The notes beneath the pieces are model-generated. The model did not search any database, was not told the DNA's origin, and saw only the letters and a program-made list of their open reading frames with translations. Of a stretch of DNA of 32,194 nt, positions 6,857-13,567 are shown piece after piece (the first letter of the stretch is position 1; each line of letters starts with the position of its first letter). A program made the translations under genes and the position numbers. The DNA comes from an uncultured Prevotella sp. Its GTDB lineage: Bacteria > Bacteroidota > Bacteroidia > Bacteroidales > Bacteroidaceae. The stretch spans positions 1 to 32,194 of the forward strand of contig ONTZ01000044.1 in NCBI GenBank assembly GCA_900320905.1, written 5' to 3'.

Positions 6857-6894
6857 GCAATCCTAGGTAATCCTAGGTTTCTAGGATAGCCTAG
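6842..6894. repeat. CCTAGG palindrome array A (aat/cydB junction)
   Basis: Four perfect CCTAGG units start at 6842, 6852, 6862 and 6872, spaced exactly 10 bp, followed by decayed units CTAGGA and CCTAGA up to about 6894. Spacers are CGAT, CAAT, TAAT. The array contains the aat stop codon and fills almost the entire gap to the convergent cydB stop at 6899. Each adjacent pair can form a 6-bp stem with a 4-nt loop in RNA from either strand. Confidence 0.95.
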
Positions 6895-6898
6895 AGCC

Positions 6899-8047
6899 TT
6901 AGTAGGCGTGGTCGCTGTTGATCTCGTCCTTGTCAAGTTTCTTGGCGTCGATGGCACGCCAGGCATAGACGATGTAGGCCAGCACGAAAGGCACCAGCAG
7001 CGAGACATAGAACATCGTACGCAGGGTAAACTCACTCGAACAGGAGTTGGTGAGTGTCAGTGAACTCTGCAAATCGGCTGTTGAGGGATAGTAGGCGGTA
7101 TTGTTCCAGGCGCAGCAGAGTAACAGGGCGAGGACGGTGAGTACCGTGCCGATGCCTGCGGGCCAGATGCCACTGATATAATCCTTCGAGACGATGGTCT
7201 TGCCGATGCCGAAAAGCACTAGTACGACACCGATGAGGAGTAAGATCAGAAGATACCACATCTCGATGAAGTTGTTGAAGTACTTATAGGGCTCCATAAA
7301 GATCTCACCCGTCTCTGGATTGACAGCGAAGCCTTCCTTTAACAACAGGTGGACGAGATACGCCACGAAGAGCACGAGGAATGGTACGGCAGCACCGATC
7401 AGACGCACACTGCCACGAGAGCGGATATCCTCATCGTTGACATTGTTCATCACGTAGAGGATGCCTAAGATGCGAGCCAGGAACACCACTGCGAAGCCGA
7501 GAACCAGTACCCAGGGATTGAGCAGCGCATCCAGACCGTGGGAGGCATTTGCCCAACGACTGATGATAGGCGTGATGGCGCCAGCGTCGATGAGGTTGTT
7601 CTTCTCGATGATGAAATTAGAACCCTCGAAGAAGGTGGCGACGGCACCACCCAGCAGCAGCGGACCCACAATGCCGTTCAACGTGAGGAAGAACTGGAAG
7701 GTCTTCGGGCCGAGGAAGTTGCCGATCTTGTTCTGGAACTCGTAACTGACAGCCTGGAGTACGAAGGTGAAGAGGATGATCATCCAGAGCCAGTAGGCAC
7801 CACCGAAACTCGTCGAATAGAAAAGTGGAAAGGATGCGAAGAAGGCTCCTCCAAAGGTGACGAGGGTGGTGAAGGTGAACTCCCACTTCCGACCTGTGGA
7901 GTTATAGACGAGGCGTCGGCCTTCTTCTGTCCAGCCCAATGAACGGGCCACGGAGTTGGCACCCTGTACAAAGAGCAAAAATACCAAGAGTGCTCCTAAA
8001 AGCGATACTATGAAGCACCAGTAGTGCTGTAAAAACTCGTAACTCAT
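6899..8047 (-). CDS. cydB: Cytochrome bd ubiquinol oxidase subunit II
   Basis: A 382-residue inner-membrane protein with about eight to nine hydrophobic helices. With CydA it forms the cytochrome bd quinol oxidase, which reduces O2 to water at high affinity and lets anaerobes such as Bacteroidota tolerate or use trace oxygen. Recognisable are the N-terminal WCFIVSLLGALLVFLLFVQGANS segment and GGAYWLWMIILFTFVLQAVSYEF, matching the CydB family (polar Q/G in the first helix; F-x-L-Q-x-V-x-x-E). It lies 14 bp downstream of cydA and is the last gene of the DUF4492-cydA-cydB operon. Its 3' end abuts CCTAGG array A. Confidence 0.95.
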   Translation of the reverse strand: MSYEFLQHYWCFIVSLLGALLVFLLFVQGANSVARSLGWTEEGRRLVYNSTGRKWEFTFTTLVTFGGAFFASFPLFYSTSFGGAYWLWMIILFTFVLQAVSYEFQNKIGNFLGPKTFQFFLTLNGIVGPLLLGGAVATFFEGSNFIIEKNNLIDAGAITPIISRWANASHGLDALLNPWVLVLGFAVVFLARILGILYVMNNVNDEDIRSRGSVRLIGAAVPFLVLFVAYLVHLLLKEGFAVNPETGEIFMEPYKYFNNFIEMWYLLILLLIGVVLVLFGIGKTIVSKDYISGIWPAGIGTVLTVLALLLCCAWNNTAYYPSTADLQSSLTLTNSCSSEFTLRTMFYVSLLVPFVLAYIVYAWRAIDAKKLDKDEINSDHAY

Positions 8048-8061
8048 ATTTTCTTTCGTAA

Positions 8062-9702
8062 TTAATATTCAGGGCCTTTGGCAATCTGCTTCAGGAGGAT
8101 GTTGATTTCCACAGCCAGCATTGTGGAGAAGAGGATGAGGAAGAGGATGAACGTGAGGGCGACGCTGCCGGCATTCAGGTCAGAGACGGCAGCCCAGGTG
8201 GGCAGCATGTCCTGAATAGTCCAGGGCTGGCGTCCGAACTCAGCCACGAGCCATCCGCACTCAGAGGCGATATAGGCCAGCGGCACGAGTACGATGGCAG
8301 TCCAGTAGTGCCACGACGGCAGTCCAGTAAGACGCTTTGGCGCATCAGCCATTGTTTCTGGCAACAGTCCGATGGTAGCCAGCAGACGACGTGTGAAGAC
8401 GGACAGGAACGGTATGTCGTACATCAACAGCAACAGTACAAGGAAATAGAGGATGAAGACACACCCCAGTCCCACCATGATGCGGAACGCCCAGAAGTTG
8501 ACGGGGATATATGGCACCACCTCCGACTTGTCCTTGATATAGCCATAGCCGAAGTATTTCATGTTCTCATTGAGCGTTGAGAGTTGGGCGTTGAGAGTGG
8601 CTTCGTCGGCACCTTTGGCCTTCGCCTTCCGGTAGGCTGCCAGTGCCTCGATGGCTTGTTTGCCACGTGCAATCTTTTCATCGACAGAAGGCTCTACGGT
8701 ACCGTCGGGCTTGGTGTAGCCATTGAGGATATCGTTGATGCCAGGCACATAGCCGTGGATATCATTCGTTGCCATAAACGACAGGGCGTAGGGCATCTCC
8801 AACTTCAATGGGGCAGCCTCCTCGTTGGCATAGTCGGGCTGACAGAAGGGATTCACCCAGGCGATGGCAGTCAGTCCCTGATCCTCACCGCCATTATAGA
8901 GGGCCTCCATTGCAGCGAGTTTCATGGGCTGTACCTCACCCACGCTCTGGGCCGACTTATGCCCTGTGGCACCAGCCAGCACAGCGGCAATCAGACCTAC
9001 CCAGACACCAATCTTCAGACTCTCAGTGGCAAGTTTCACCTCGCGGTTCTTCATCAGATACCAACAGCAGACAGCCACACAGAAGATGGCACCAATGATC
9101 CAGGAAGAGATCACCGTGTGACAGAACTTGTCGATGGCGAAGGGAGAGAGGGCCACCTCGGCAAACGACACCATCTCATTTCGCATCGTGTCAGGATTGA
9201 ACTCGCAGCCTACGGGATATTGCATCCACGCATTCGCCACAAGAATCCACCAGGCGGAGATGGTGGCACCTAAGCCCGTGAGCCACGTCGAGGCGAGGTG
9301 GAAGCCTGGCGACACCTTCTTCCAGCCGAAGAACATCACAGCGACGAAGGTGCTCTCCATGAAGAAGGCGACAATGCCCTCCACAGCCAAGGGCGCACCG
9401 AAGATGTCACCCACGAACCAGGAGTAGTTTGACCAGTTGGTACCAAACTCAAATTCGAGGATGATACCCGTAGCCACACCCATCGCGAAGTTGATACCGA
9501 AGAGTTTCTGCCAGAATTTGGCAGCGTTCTTCCAGAACTCGTCGCGAGTACGGTAGTACTTCGTCTCGACGATGCCCATGATAACAGCCAGTCCCAGGGT
9601 GAGTGGGACAAACAGCCAGTGATAGATTGCCGTGAGTGCGAACTGCGCTCGTGACCAGTCGATGGTTCCGGCATCAATGTTTAGAAAGAGGTTGTTGATC
9701 AT
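8062..9702 (-). CDS. cydA: Cytochrome bd ubiquinol oxidase subunit I
   Basis: A 546-residue inner-membrane haem protein holding the quinol site and haems b558, b595 and d. The start region RAQFALTAIYHWLFVPLTLG contains the conserved histidine (H28 here) that ligates haem in this family. GRQPW, present in SECGWLVAEFGRQPW, is the diagnostic CydA motif. Between the sixth and seventh helices is a hydrophilic Q-loop region (about residues 250-385) that is long and carries a charged segment; part of it (TLNAQLSTLNENM) is encoded by a 7-bp tandem repeat at 8569-8596. Gap to the upstream DUF4492 gene is 15 bp and to cydB 14 bp, so one operon is expected. Confidence 0.97.
   Translation of the reverse strand: MINNLFLNIDAGTIDWSRAQFALTAIYHWLFVPLTLGLAVIMGIVETKYYRTRDEFWKNAAKFWQKLFGINFAMGVATGIILEFEFGTNWSNYSWFVGDIFGAPLAVEGIVAFFMESTFVAVMFFGWKKVSPGFHLASTWLTGLGATISAWWILVANAWMQYPVGCEFNPDTMRNEMVSFAEVALSPFAIDKFCHTVISSWIIGAIFCVAVCCWYLMKNREVKLATESLKIGVWVGLIAAVLAGATGHKSAQSVGEVQPMKLAAMEALYNGGEDQGLTAIAWVNPFCQPDYANEEAAPLKLEMPYALSFMATNDIHGYVPGINDILNGYTKPDGTVEPSVDEKIARGKQAIEALAAYRKAKAKGADEATLNAQLSTLNENMKYFGYGYIKDKSEVVPYIPVNFWAFRIMVGLGCVFILYFLVLLLLMYDIPFLSVFTRRLLATIGLLPETMADAPKRLTGLPSWHYWTAIVLVPLAYIASECGWLVAEFGRQPWTIQDMLPTWAAVSDLNAGSVALTFILFLILFSTMLAVEINILLKQIAKGPEY
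8569..8596 (-). repeat. Heptamer repeat (GTTGAGA on plus strand) within cydA
   Basis: Four consecutive 7-mers on the plus strand: attgagc, gttgaga, gttgggc, gttgaga (two exact, two with two mismatches). They encode part of the soluble Q-loop region, where extra residues are tolerated. Confidence 0.75.
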
Positions 9703-9717
9703 AAATTATTTGGTTTT

Positions 9718-9939
9718 TTAGGGATTTGCGCGTTCAACGAGTTCACTCGCCACGAAGCCTGCCTCGTCGCCCTTGGCATTCTGCTTCAGGAAGTTGGGGA
9801 AGAAGAATAGTTTCAACACCACGAAGATGATGAAGAGTTTGATGAGGATAATCGCCCACAGCGTCCGTCCAAGTCGCATCGAACGGAAACCGTCGTAATA
9901 GAGGTAGAAGACCTTGTGTAAAATACTATCTTTTCGCAT
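9718..9939 (-). CDS. DUF4492 small membrane protein, cytochrome bd partner candidate
   Basis: A 73-residue protein with one strong membrane helix (TLWAIILIKLFIIFVVLKLFFF) after an amphipathic, basic N-terminus (MRKDSILHKVFYLYYDGFRSMRLG). This matches DUF4492, a small family found directly ahead of cydAB in Bacteroidota. It may play a role like the small CydX/CydH-type subunits of other bd oxidases, but that is inferred from position and topology alone. The frame extends upstream to 9999, yet ATG 9939 is preferred: it follows an AAAGAAAGG purine stretch and the promoter lies at 9996-9965, leaving only about 20 nt of leader. First gene of the operon. Confidence 0.85.
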   Translation of the reverse strand: MRKDSILHKVFYLYYDGFRSMRLGRTLWAIILIKLFIIFVVLKLFFFPNFLKQNAKGDEAGFVASELVERANP

Positions 9940-9964
9940 AGGCCTTTCTTTTAGAAAGATGTTG

Positions 9965-9996
9965 CAAATATAGTATAATTCTGTGAAATGGCCAAA
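9965..9996 (-). promoter_or_regulatory. Promoter of the DUF4492-cydAB operon
   Basis: TTTG (9996-9993), exactly 20 bp, TATATTTG (9972-9965): full consensus, divergent from the promoter at 10012-10042 with only 15 bp between the two TTTG boxes. Confidence 0.8.
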
Positions 9997-10011
9997 CAAA
10001 TGTGAAAAAAC

Positions 10012-10042
10012 TTTGTGGTTTCAGTAGAATTAAGTACCTTTG
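10012..10042 (+). promoter_or_regulatory. Promoter of the coiled-coil protein/efflux genes
   Basis: TTTG (10012-10015), 19 bp, TACCTTTG (10035-10042): full consensus. It may drive the whole run of plus-strand genes to 16967, as no other clear promoter was seen before 17013. Confidence 0.8.
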
Positions 10043-10070
10043 CACCCAAATTTATCGATAAAGACAGAAT

Positions 10071-10943
10071 ATGAAGAAAATTTTGGTGCCACTGATGGCA
10101 GTGGTGATACTCGCCCTGATTGCTGGAGCCGCATGGCTCTTTATGGACCTGCAGCAGCAAAAGCAGGTGAATAAGGACATGCAGGAACTGGCGGAACTCG
10201 ACAAACAGGAGATGGAGAACGAATACGAGCGCTTCGCCTTGCAGTACAGTGAGATGAAGACGCAGATCAACAACGACTCTATCGTGGAGCAGTTGACGCA
10301 GGAGCAGATGAAGACGCAGCGACTTCTGGAGGAGTTGAAGCGGGTGAAGGCAGACGATGCCCGAGAGATTACCCGATTGAAAAAGGAACTCGCCACGGTG
10401 CGTGAGGTGCTCCGTAGTTATATCATCCAGGTAGACTCGCTGAACCGTCTGAACGAGAGCCTGAAACAGGAGAACAGTCGTGTGAGTGCTGAACTGGAAC
10501 AGCGCAATGCCCAAGTGGCAGGTCTGAACAGTGAAAAAGCATCTCTCTCCGAGAAGGTGGCCATCGCTGCCCAACTGGATGCGACGAATATCAGTCTCTC
10601 GCTGCTGAACAAGCGCGACAAGCCTACGAAGAAATTGAAGGATACGAAGAAGATGCACGTCAGTTTTACCATCACGAAGAATGTGACTGCCTCGAACGGC
10701 AACCGTACTGTCTATGTGCGTATCCAGAATCCTGGCGGCAACGTGCTTAGCGGTGGCGGGTCGTTCCCATATGAGAACAAAAACCTTCAGTATTCTATGA
10801 AGAAGAACATCGAGTACACAGGTGAGGAGGTGACGGTGAGTACCTACTGGGATGTGTCGCAGATGTTGGAAGGCGGCCAATACCGTGTCAGCATCTTTGC
10901 CGATGGCAATATGATCGGATCAAGAACGTTCAACTTTGAATGA
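10071..10943 (+). CDS. Membrane-anchored coiled-coil protein, unknown function
   Basis: A 290-residue protein with an N-terminal membrane anchor (VPLMAVVILALIAGAAWLFM), a long charged region rich in heptad leucines from about residue 25 to 175 that reads as coiled coil, and a C-terminal beta-rich domain (about 195-290: MHVSFTITKN, RTVYVRIQNPGG, VTVSTYWDVSQML, YRVSIFADG, MIGSRTFNFE). Topology suggests the coiled coil and beta domain lie in the periplasm. No named family is recognised; similar anchored coiled-coil proteins occur in Bacteroidota. Its stop codon lies in the first unit of an 8-bp repeat that ends with the tolC start codon, so it is probably co-transcribed with the efflux genes. 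A role in assembling the envelope complex is possible but unproven. Confidence 0.75.
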   Translation: MKKILVPLMAVVILALIAGAAWLFMDLQQQKQVNKDMQELAELDKQEMENEYERFALQYSEMKTQINNDSIVEQLTQEQMKTQRLLEELKRVKADDAREITRLKKELATVREVLRSYIIQVDSLNRLNESLKQENSRVSAELEQRNAQVAGLNSEKASLSEKVAIAAQLDATNISLSLLNKRDKPTKKLKDTKKMHVSFTITKNVTASNGNRTVYVRIQNPGGNVLSGGGSFPYENKNLQYSMKKNIEYTGEEVTVSTYWDVSQMLEGGQYRVSIFADGNMIGSRTFNFE

Positions 10944-10971
10944 AAGAATGAAATAATGAAGAAATGAAAGG
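10940..10971 (+). repeat. Octamer repeat filling the gap before tolC
   Basis: Four consecutive 8-mers of the type ATGAAAGA / ATGAAATA / ATGAAGAA / ATGAAAGG at 10940, 10948, 10956 and 10964. The first holds the upstream TGA stop, the last holds the tolC ATG, so the 20-bp gap is wholly repeat. Confidence 0.85.
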
Positions 10972-12535
10972 ATTGATTAAATTTCAGGAGTCGGCTGTGA
11001 TGTGTTGGGTGAAAGTACTGTTGGTACTTATCACTTATCACTCATCACTTATCATTTCTCCTGCTCAGCGGCTATTGACACTTGACAGTTGTCGGGCGAT
11101 GGCGCTGCGCAACAACAAACAGATGCGTATCTCGCAAGTCAAGCAGGATGTGGCTGCGAATGCCCGTAAGGCGGCACGCACCAAGTACCTGCCACACGTG
11201 AGTGCTGTTGGAACCTATGAGCACACCAGTCGTGAGATTTCTCTGTTGAATGATGCTCAGAAGAGTATGTTCCCTAACCTGGGTACTGCTATGGTCACAG
11301 GTATGCAGCCACAGATGCAGGGACTCTCGCAGGTTTTGACCCAACTGGGTGGTACCCTCGTTCAGATGGGATTGCCCGCTGCTCAGGTGCAACAGACGAT
11401 GGGTGGCTTGCAGACACAGATGCAGGAGGGTATCACGAACCTGGCAGGCCAACTGAATGCCCTCGGTGCTGATATCGTGGAGGCCTTCCATACCGACACC
11501 CGTAATATGTGGGCAGGATCGATCCTGCTGACACAGCCTGTCTTCATGGGTGGAGCCATCATCGCGATGAACAAGATGGCTGACATCAGTGAGAGTCTGG
11601 CACAGAACTCCACTGAGGCCAAGCGTCAGGCCACGCTCTATAAGATAGACCAGGCCTACTGGCAGGTGGTGTCGCTGACGCATAAGAAGAAACTTGCAGA
11701 CGGCTATCTGGACCTCGTGAAGAAACTCGACTCGGATGTCAGTAAGATGATCGAGGAGGGTGTGGCTACCCGCAGCGAGGGCCTCAGTGTGAGTGTGAAA
11801 GTGAACGAGGCTGAGATGGCTGTCACGAAAGTCAACGATGGTCTGGTGCTGTCGAAGATGCTGCTCTGCGAACTCTGTGGCCTGCCTGTCAATGAGGATA
11901 TCACCCTCGCCGACGAGAATGCGGAGGATATCTCCGTGTCATCCGGAATTTCCGGGTTATCCGGTAATACCACCGATATCGCCCTGAATTGCCGCCCTGA
12001 ACTGAAGATGCTCCAAAATACCATAGATCTCTCCAAGCAGGCTACCAATGTGCTGAAAGCAGGTAATCTGCCTCAGGTGATGCTCACGGGTGGCTACCTC
12101 ATCACCAATCCCAGCCTGTATAACGGCTTCGAGAAGAAGTTCCGTGGGTTGTGGAATGTGGGCGTGATGGTGCGGGTGCCCATCTGGAACTGGGGCGATG
12201 TGGCCTATAAGGTGCGTGCTGCCAAGGGTGCCACCAGCATTGCCAGTCTCGAATTGGAAGAGGCTCGCGAGATGATTGAGTTGCAGGTGAACCAGAACAC
12301 CTTCCGTGTGGCTGAAGCCAACAAAAAACTCACGATGGCAAATGCCAACATCGCCCGTGCCGACGAGAACCTGCGCACTGCTACCCTCGGTTTCAAGGAG
12401 GGAGTCATCACCCCCACTACCGTGATGGAGGCTCAGACTGCTTGGTTGCAGGCGCAGTCGCAGAAAATCGATGCAGAAATAGATGTCAAACTTAGCCAGG
12501 TCGACTTGCAAAAGTCCCTCGGCACATTAGAATAA
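10964..12535 (+). CDS. tolC: TolC-family outer-membrane efflux protein
   Basis: A 523-residue outer-membrane channel subunit. An N-terminal hydrophobic signal (VKVLLVLITYHSSLIIS) is followed by RLLTLDSCRAMALRNNKQMRISQ, the typical start of the first OEP repeat (L-x-x-A/C-x-x-x-A-L-x-x-N). The duplicated helical hairpins follow, with the second repeat near NCRPELKMLQNTIDLSKQ and the final helix near GVITPTTVMEAQTAWLQAQSQKIDAEID. Part of the signal peptide is coded by a 7-bp repeat (11026-11060), and a surface segment (SSGISGLSGN) by a 9-bp repeat (11933-11965). The hlyD gene follows after 7 bp, so an export system of TolC, adaptor and two permeases is likely. The substrate is unknown; tolC is a family name. 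Confidence 0.9.
   Translation: MKGLIKFQESAVMCWVKVLLVLITYHSSLIISPAQRLLTLDSCRAMALRNNKQMRISQVKQDVAANARKAARTKYLPHVSAVGTYEHTSREISLLNDAQKSMFPNLGTAMVTGMQPQMQGLSQVLTQLGGTLVQMGLPAAQVQQTMGGLQTQMQEGITNLAGQLNALGADIVEAFHTDTRNMWAGSILLTQPVFMGGAIIAMNKMADISESLAQNSTEAKRQATLYKIDQAYWQVVSLTHKKKLADGYLDLVKKLDSDVSKMIEEGVATRSEGLSVSVKVNEAEMAVTKVNDGLVLSKMLLCELCGLPVNEDITLADENAEDISVSSGISGLSGNTTDIALNCRPELKMLQNTIDLSKQATNVLKAGNLPQVMLTGGYLITNPSLYNGFEKKFRGLWNVGVMVRVPIWNWGDVAYKVRAAKGATSIASLELEEAREMIELQVNQNTFRVAEANKKLTMANANIARADENLRTATLGFKEGVITPTTVMEAQTAWLQAQSQKIDAEIDVKLSQVDLQKSLGTLE
11026..11060 (+). repeat. Heptamer repeat (ACTTATC) in the tolC signal-peptide coding region
   Basis: Units acttatc (11026), acttatc (11033), actcatc (11040), acttatc (11047) and a decayed atttctc (11054). 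Encodes ITYHSSLIIS within the signal sequence. A change of one unit would shift the frame and abolish the channel protein. Confidence 0.85.
11933..11965 (+). repeat. 9-bp TCCGG repeat within tolC
   Basis: TCCG(G) units begin at 11933, 11942, 11951 and 11960, spaced exactly 9 bp; in frame they encode SVSSGISGLSG. TCCGGA is palindromic, which parallels the CCTAGG arrays. Confidence 0.6.
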
Positions 12536-12542
12536 TACCATT

Positions 12543-13526
12543 ATGTCAGCAAATAGTCAACATAAGAACATCCTGCTTGCCATTGTTGGTTTTGTAGCAG
12601 TAATCATTATCGTAGCCCTCATCGGATTCTTTGCCCTTGACCGTGAGCCTAATGTCATTCAGGGGCAGGTGGAGGTCACGGAGTACCGTGTGTCGAGTAA
12701 GGTGCCTGGTCGAATCCTCGAGATCCGTGTGAAAGAGGGCGACTTTGTGAAGGCTGGCGATACCCTCGCCATCCTCGATGCCCCTGAGGTGCGTGCCAAG
12801 ATGGAACAGGCTCGCAGTGCGGAGAATGCCGCTGCCGCCCTCGAACTGAAAGCCCAGAACGGGGCCCGTAAGGAACAGATCCAGGGTGCCTTCTCCGTGC
12901 TCCAACAGGCGAAGGCTGGTTTCGAGATTGCCGAGAAATCGTATGGTCGCATCCAGCGTCTCTACGACGAGGGTGTGGTCTCTGCCCAGAAGCGTGATGA
13001 GGTCTATGCCAACTACAAGGCGATGGAGGCTCAGATGAAAGCCGCCCAGAGCCAGTACGACATGGCTGTGAATGGTGCCCGTATGGAGGACAAAATGGCT
13101 GCTGCCGCCCAGGTGGGTCGTGCCAAGGGTGCCGTCAACGAGGTGAACAGTTATATCCACGAGACGGTGCAGGTGGCTCAGAAGGATGGTGAGGTGAGTG
13201 ACATCTTCCCGAAGGTGGGCGAACTGGTCGGCACTGGCTCTCCCATCATGTCGATTGCCGTGATGGACGATATGTGGGGCACGTTTAATGTCCGCGAGGA
13301 TCAGTTGAATGAGATGAAGGTGGGCGATGAGTTTACTGCCTTCGTGCCAGCCTTTAACAAAGAGGTGAAGATGAAAGTCTATTACCTGAAGGATCAGGGC
13401 TCGTATGCTGTGTGGAAGGCTACGAAGGCCAACGGCCAGTACGACTTGAAGACCTTCGAGGTGAAGGCTCGTCCCGTCGAGAAACTCGAAGGCCTCCGTC
13501 CTGGCATGTCGTTGATTATTAAGTAG
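12543..13526 (+). CDS. HlyD/EmrA-type membrane fusion (adaptor) protein
   Basis: A 327-residue periplasmic adaptor anchored by one N-terminal helix (LLAIVGFVAVIIIVALIGFFA). EYRVSSKVPGRILEIRVKEGDFVKAGDTLAILDAPEV is the first half of the biotinyl-lipoyl domain. A charged helical hairpin spans about residues 85-200, and the second lipoyl half with VSDIFPKVGELVGTGSPIMSI follows. The C-terminal beta-barrel ends with GLRPGMSLIIK, the standard end of the family. It should bridge the TolC channel to an inner-membrane transporter, here the two ABC-2 permeases downstream. Starts 7 bp after tolC; its TAG stop touches the first unit of a 7-bp repeat that fills the gap to the next gene. Confidence 0.9.
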   Translation: MSANSQHKNILLAIVGFVAVIIIVALIGFFALDREPNVIQGQVEVTEYRVSSKVPGRILEIRVKEGDFVKAGDTLAILDAPEVRAKMEQARSAENAAAALELKAQNGARKEQIQGAFSVLQQAKAGFEIAEKSYGRIQRLYDEGVVSAQKRDEVYANYKAMEAQMKAAQSQYDMAVNGARMEDKMAAAAQVGRAKGAVNEVNSYIHETVQVAQKDGEVSDIFPKVGELVGTGSPIMSIAVMDDMWGTFNVREDQLNEMKVGDEFTAFVPAFNKEVKMKVYYLKDQGSYAVWKATKANGQYDLKTFEVKARPVEKLEGLRPGMSLIIK

Positions 13527-13567
13527 TCAGGAGTCAGTAGCCAGGAGTCAGTAGTCAGGAGTTAGAT
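13526..13567 (+). repeat. Heptamer repeat filling the hlyD-permease gap
   Basis: Six 7-mers in a row: gtcagga, gtcagta, gccagga, gtcagta, gtcagga, gttagat (13526-13567). The first unit begins at the last base of the hlyD stop codon, and the last contains the first two bases of the permease ATG (13566). The whole 39-bp gap is repeat, and the embedded AGGAG-like triplets could serve as the ribosome binding site. Confidence 0.9.

Noticed and set aside
6842-6894. CCTAGG arrays as a CRISPR array
   Set aside because: Units are 6 bp with 3-5 bp spacers, far below CRISPR repeat and spacer sizes, and no cas genes are present.
13526-13567. Heptamer gap as a group of operator sites
   Set aside because: The perfect 7-bp step and its exact fit between stop and start codons are better explained by tandem duplication; no dyad symmetry is seen.
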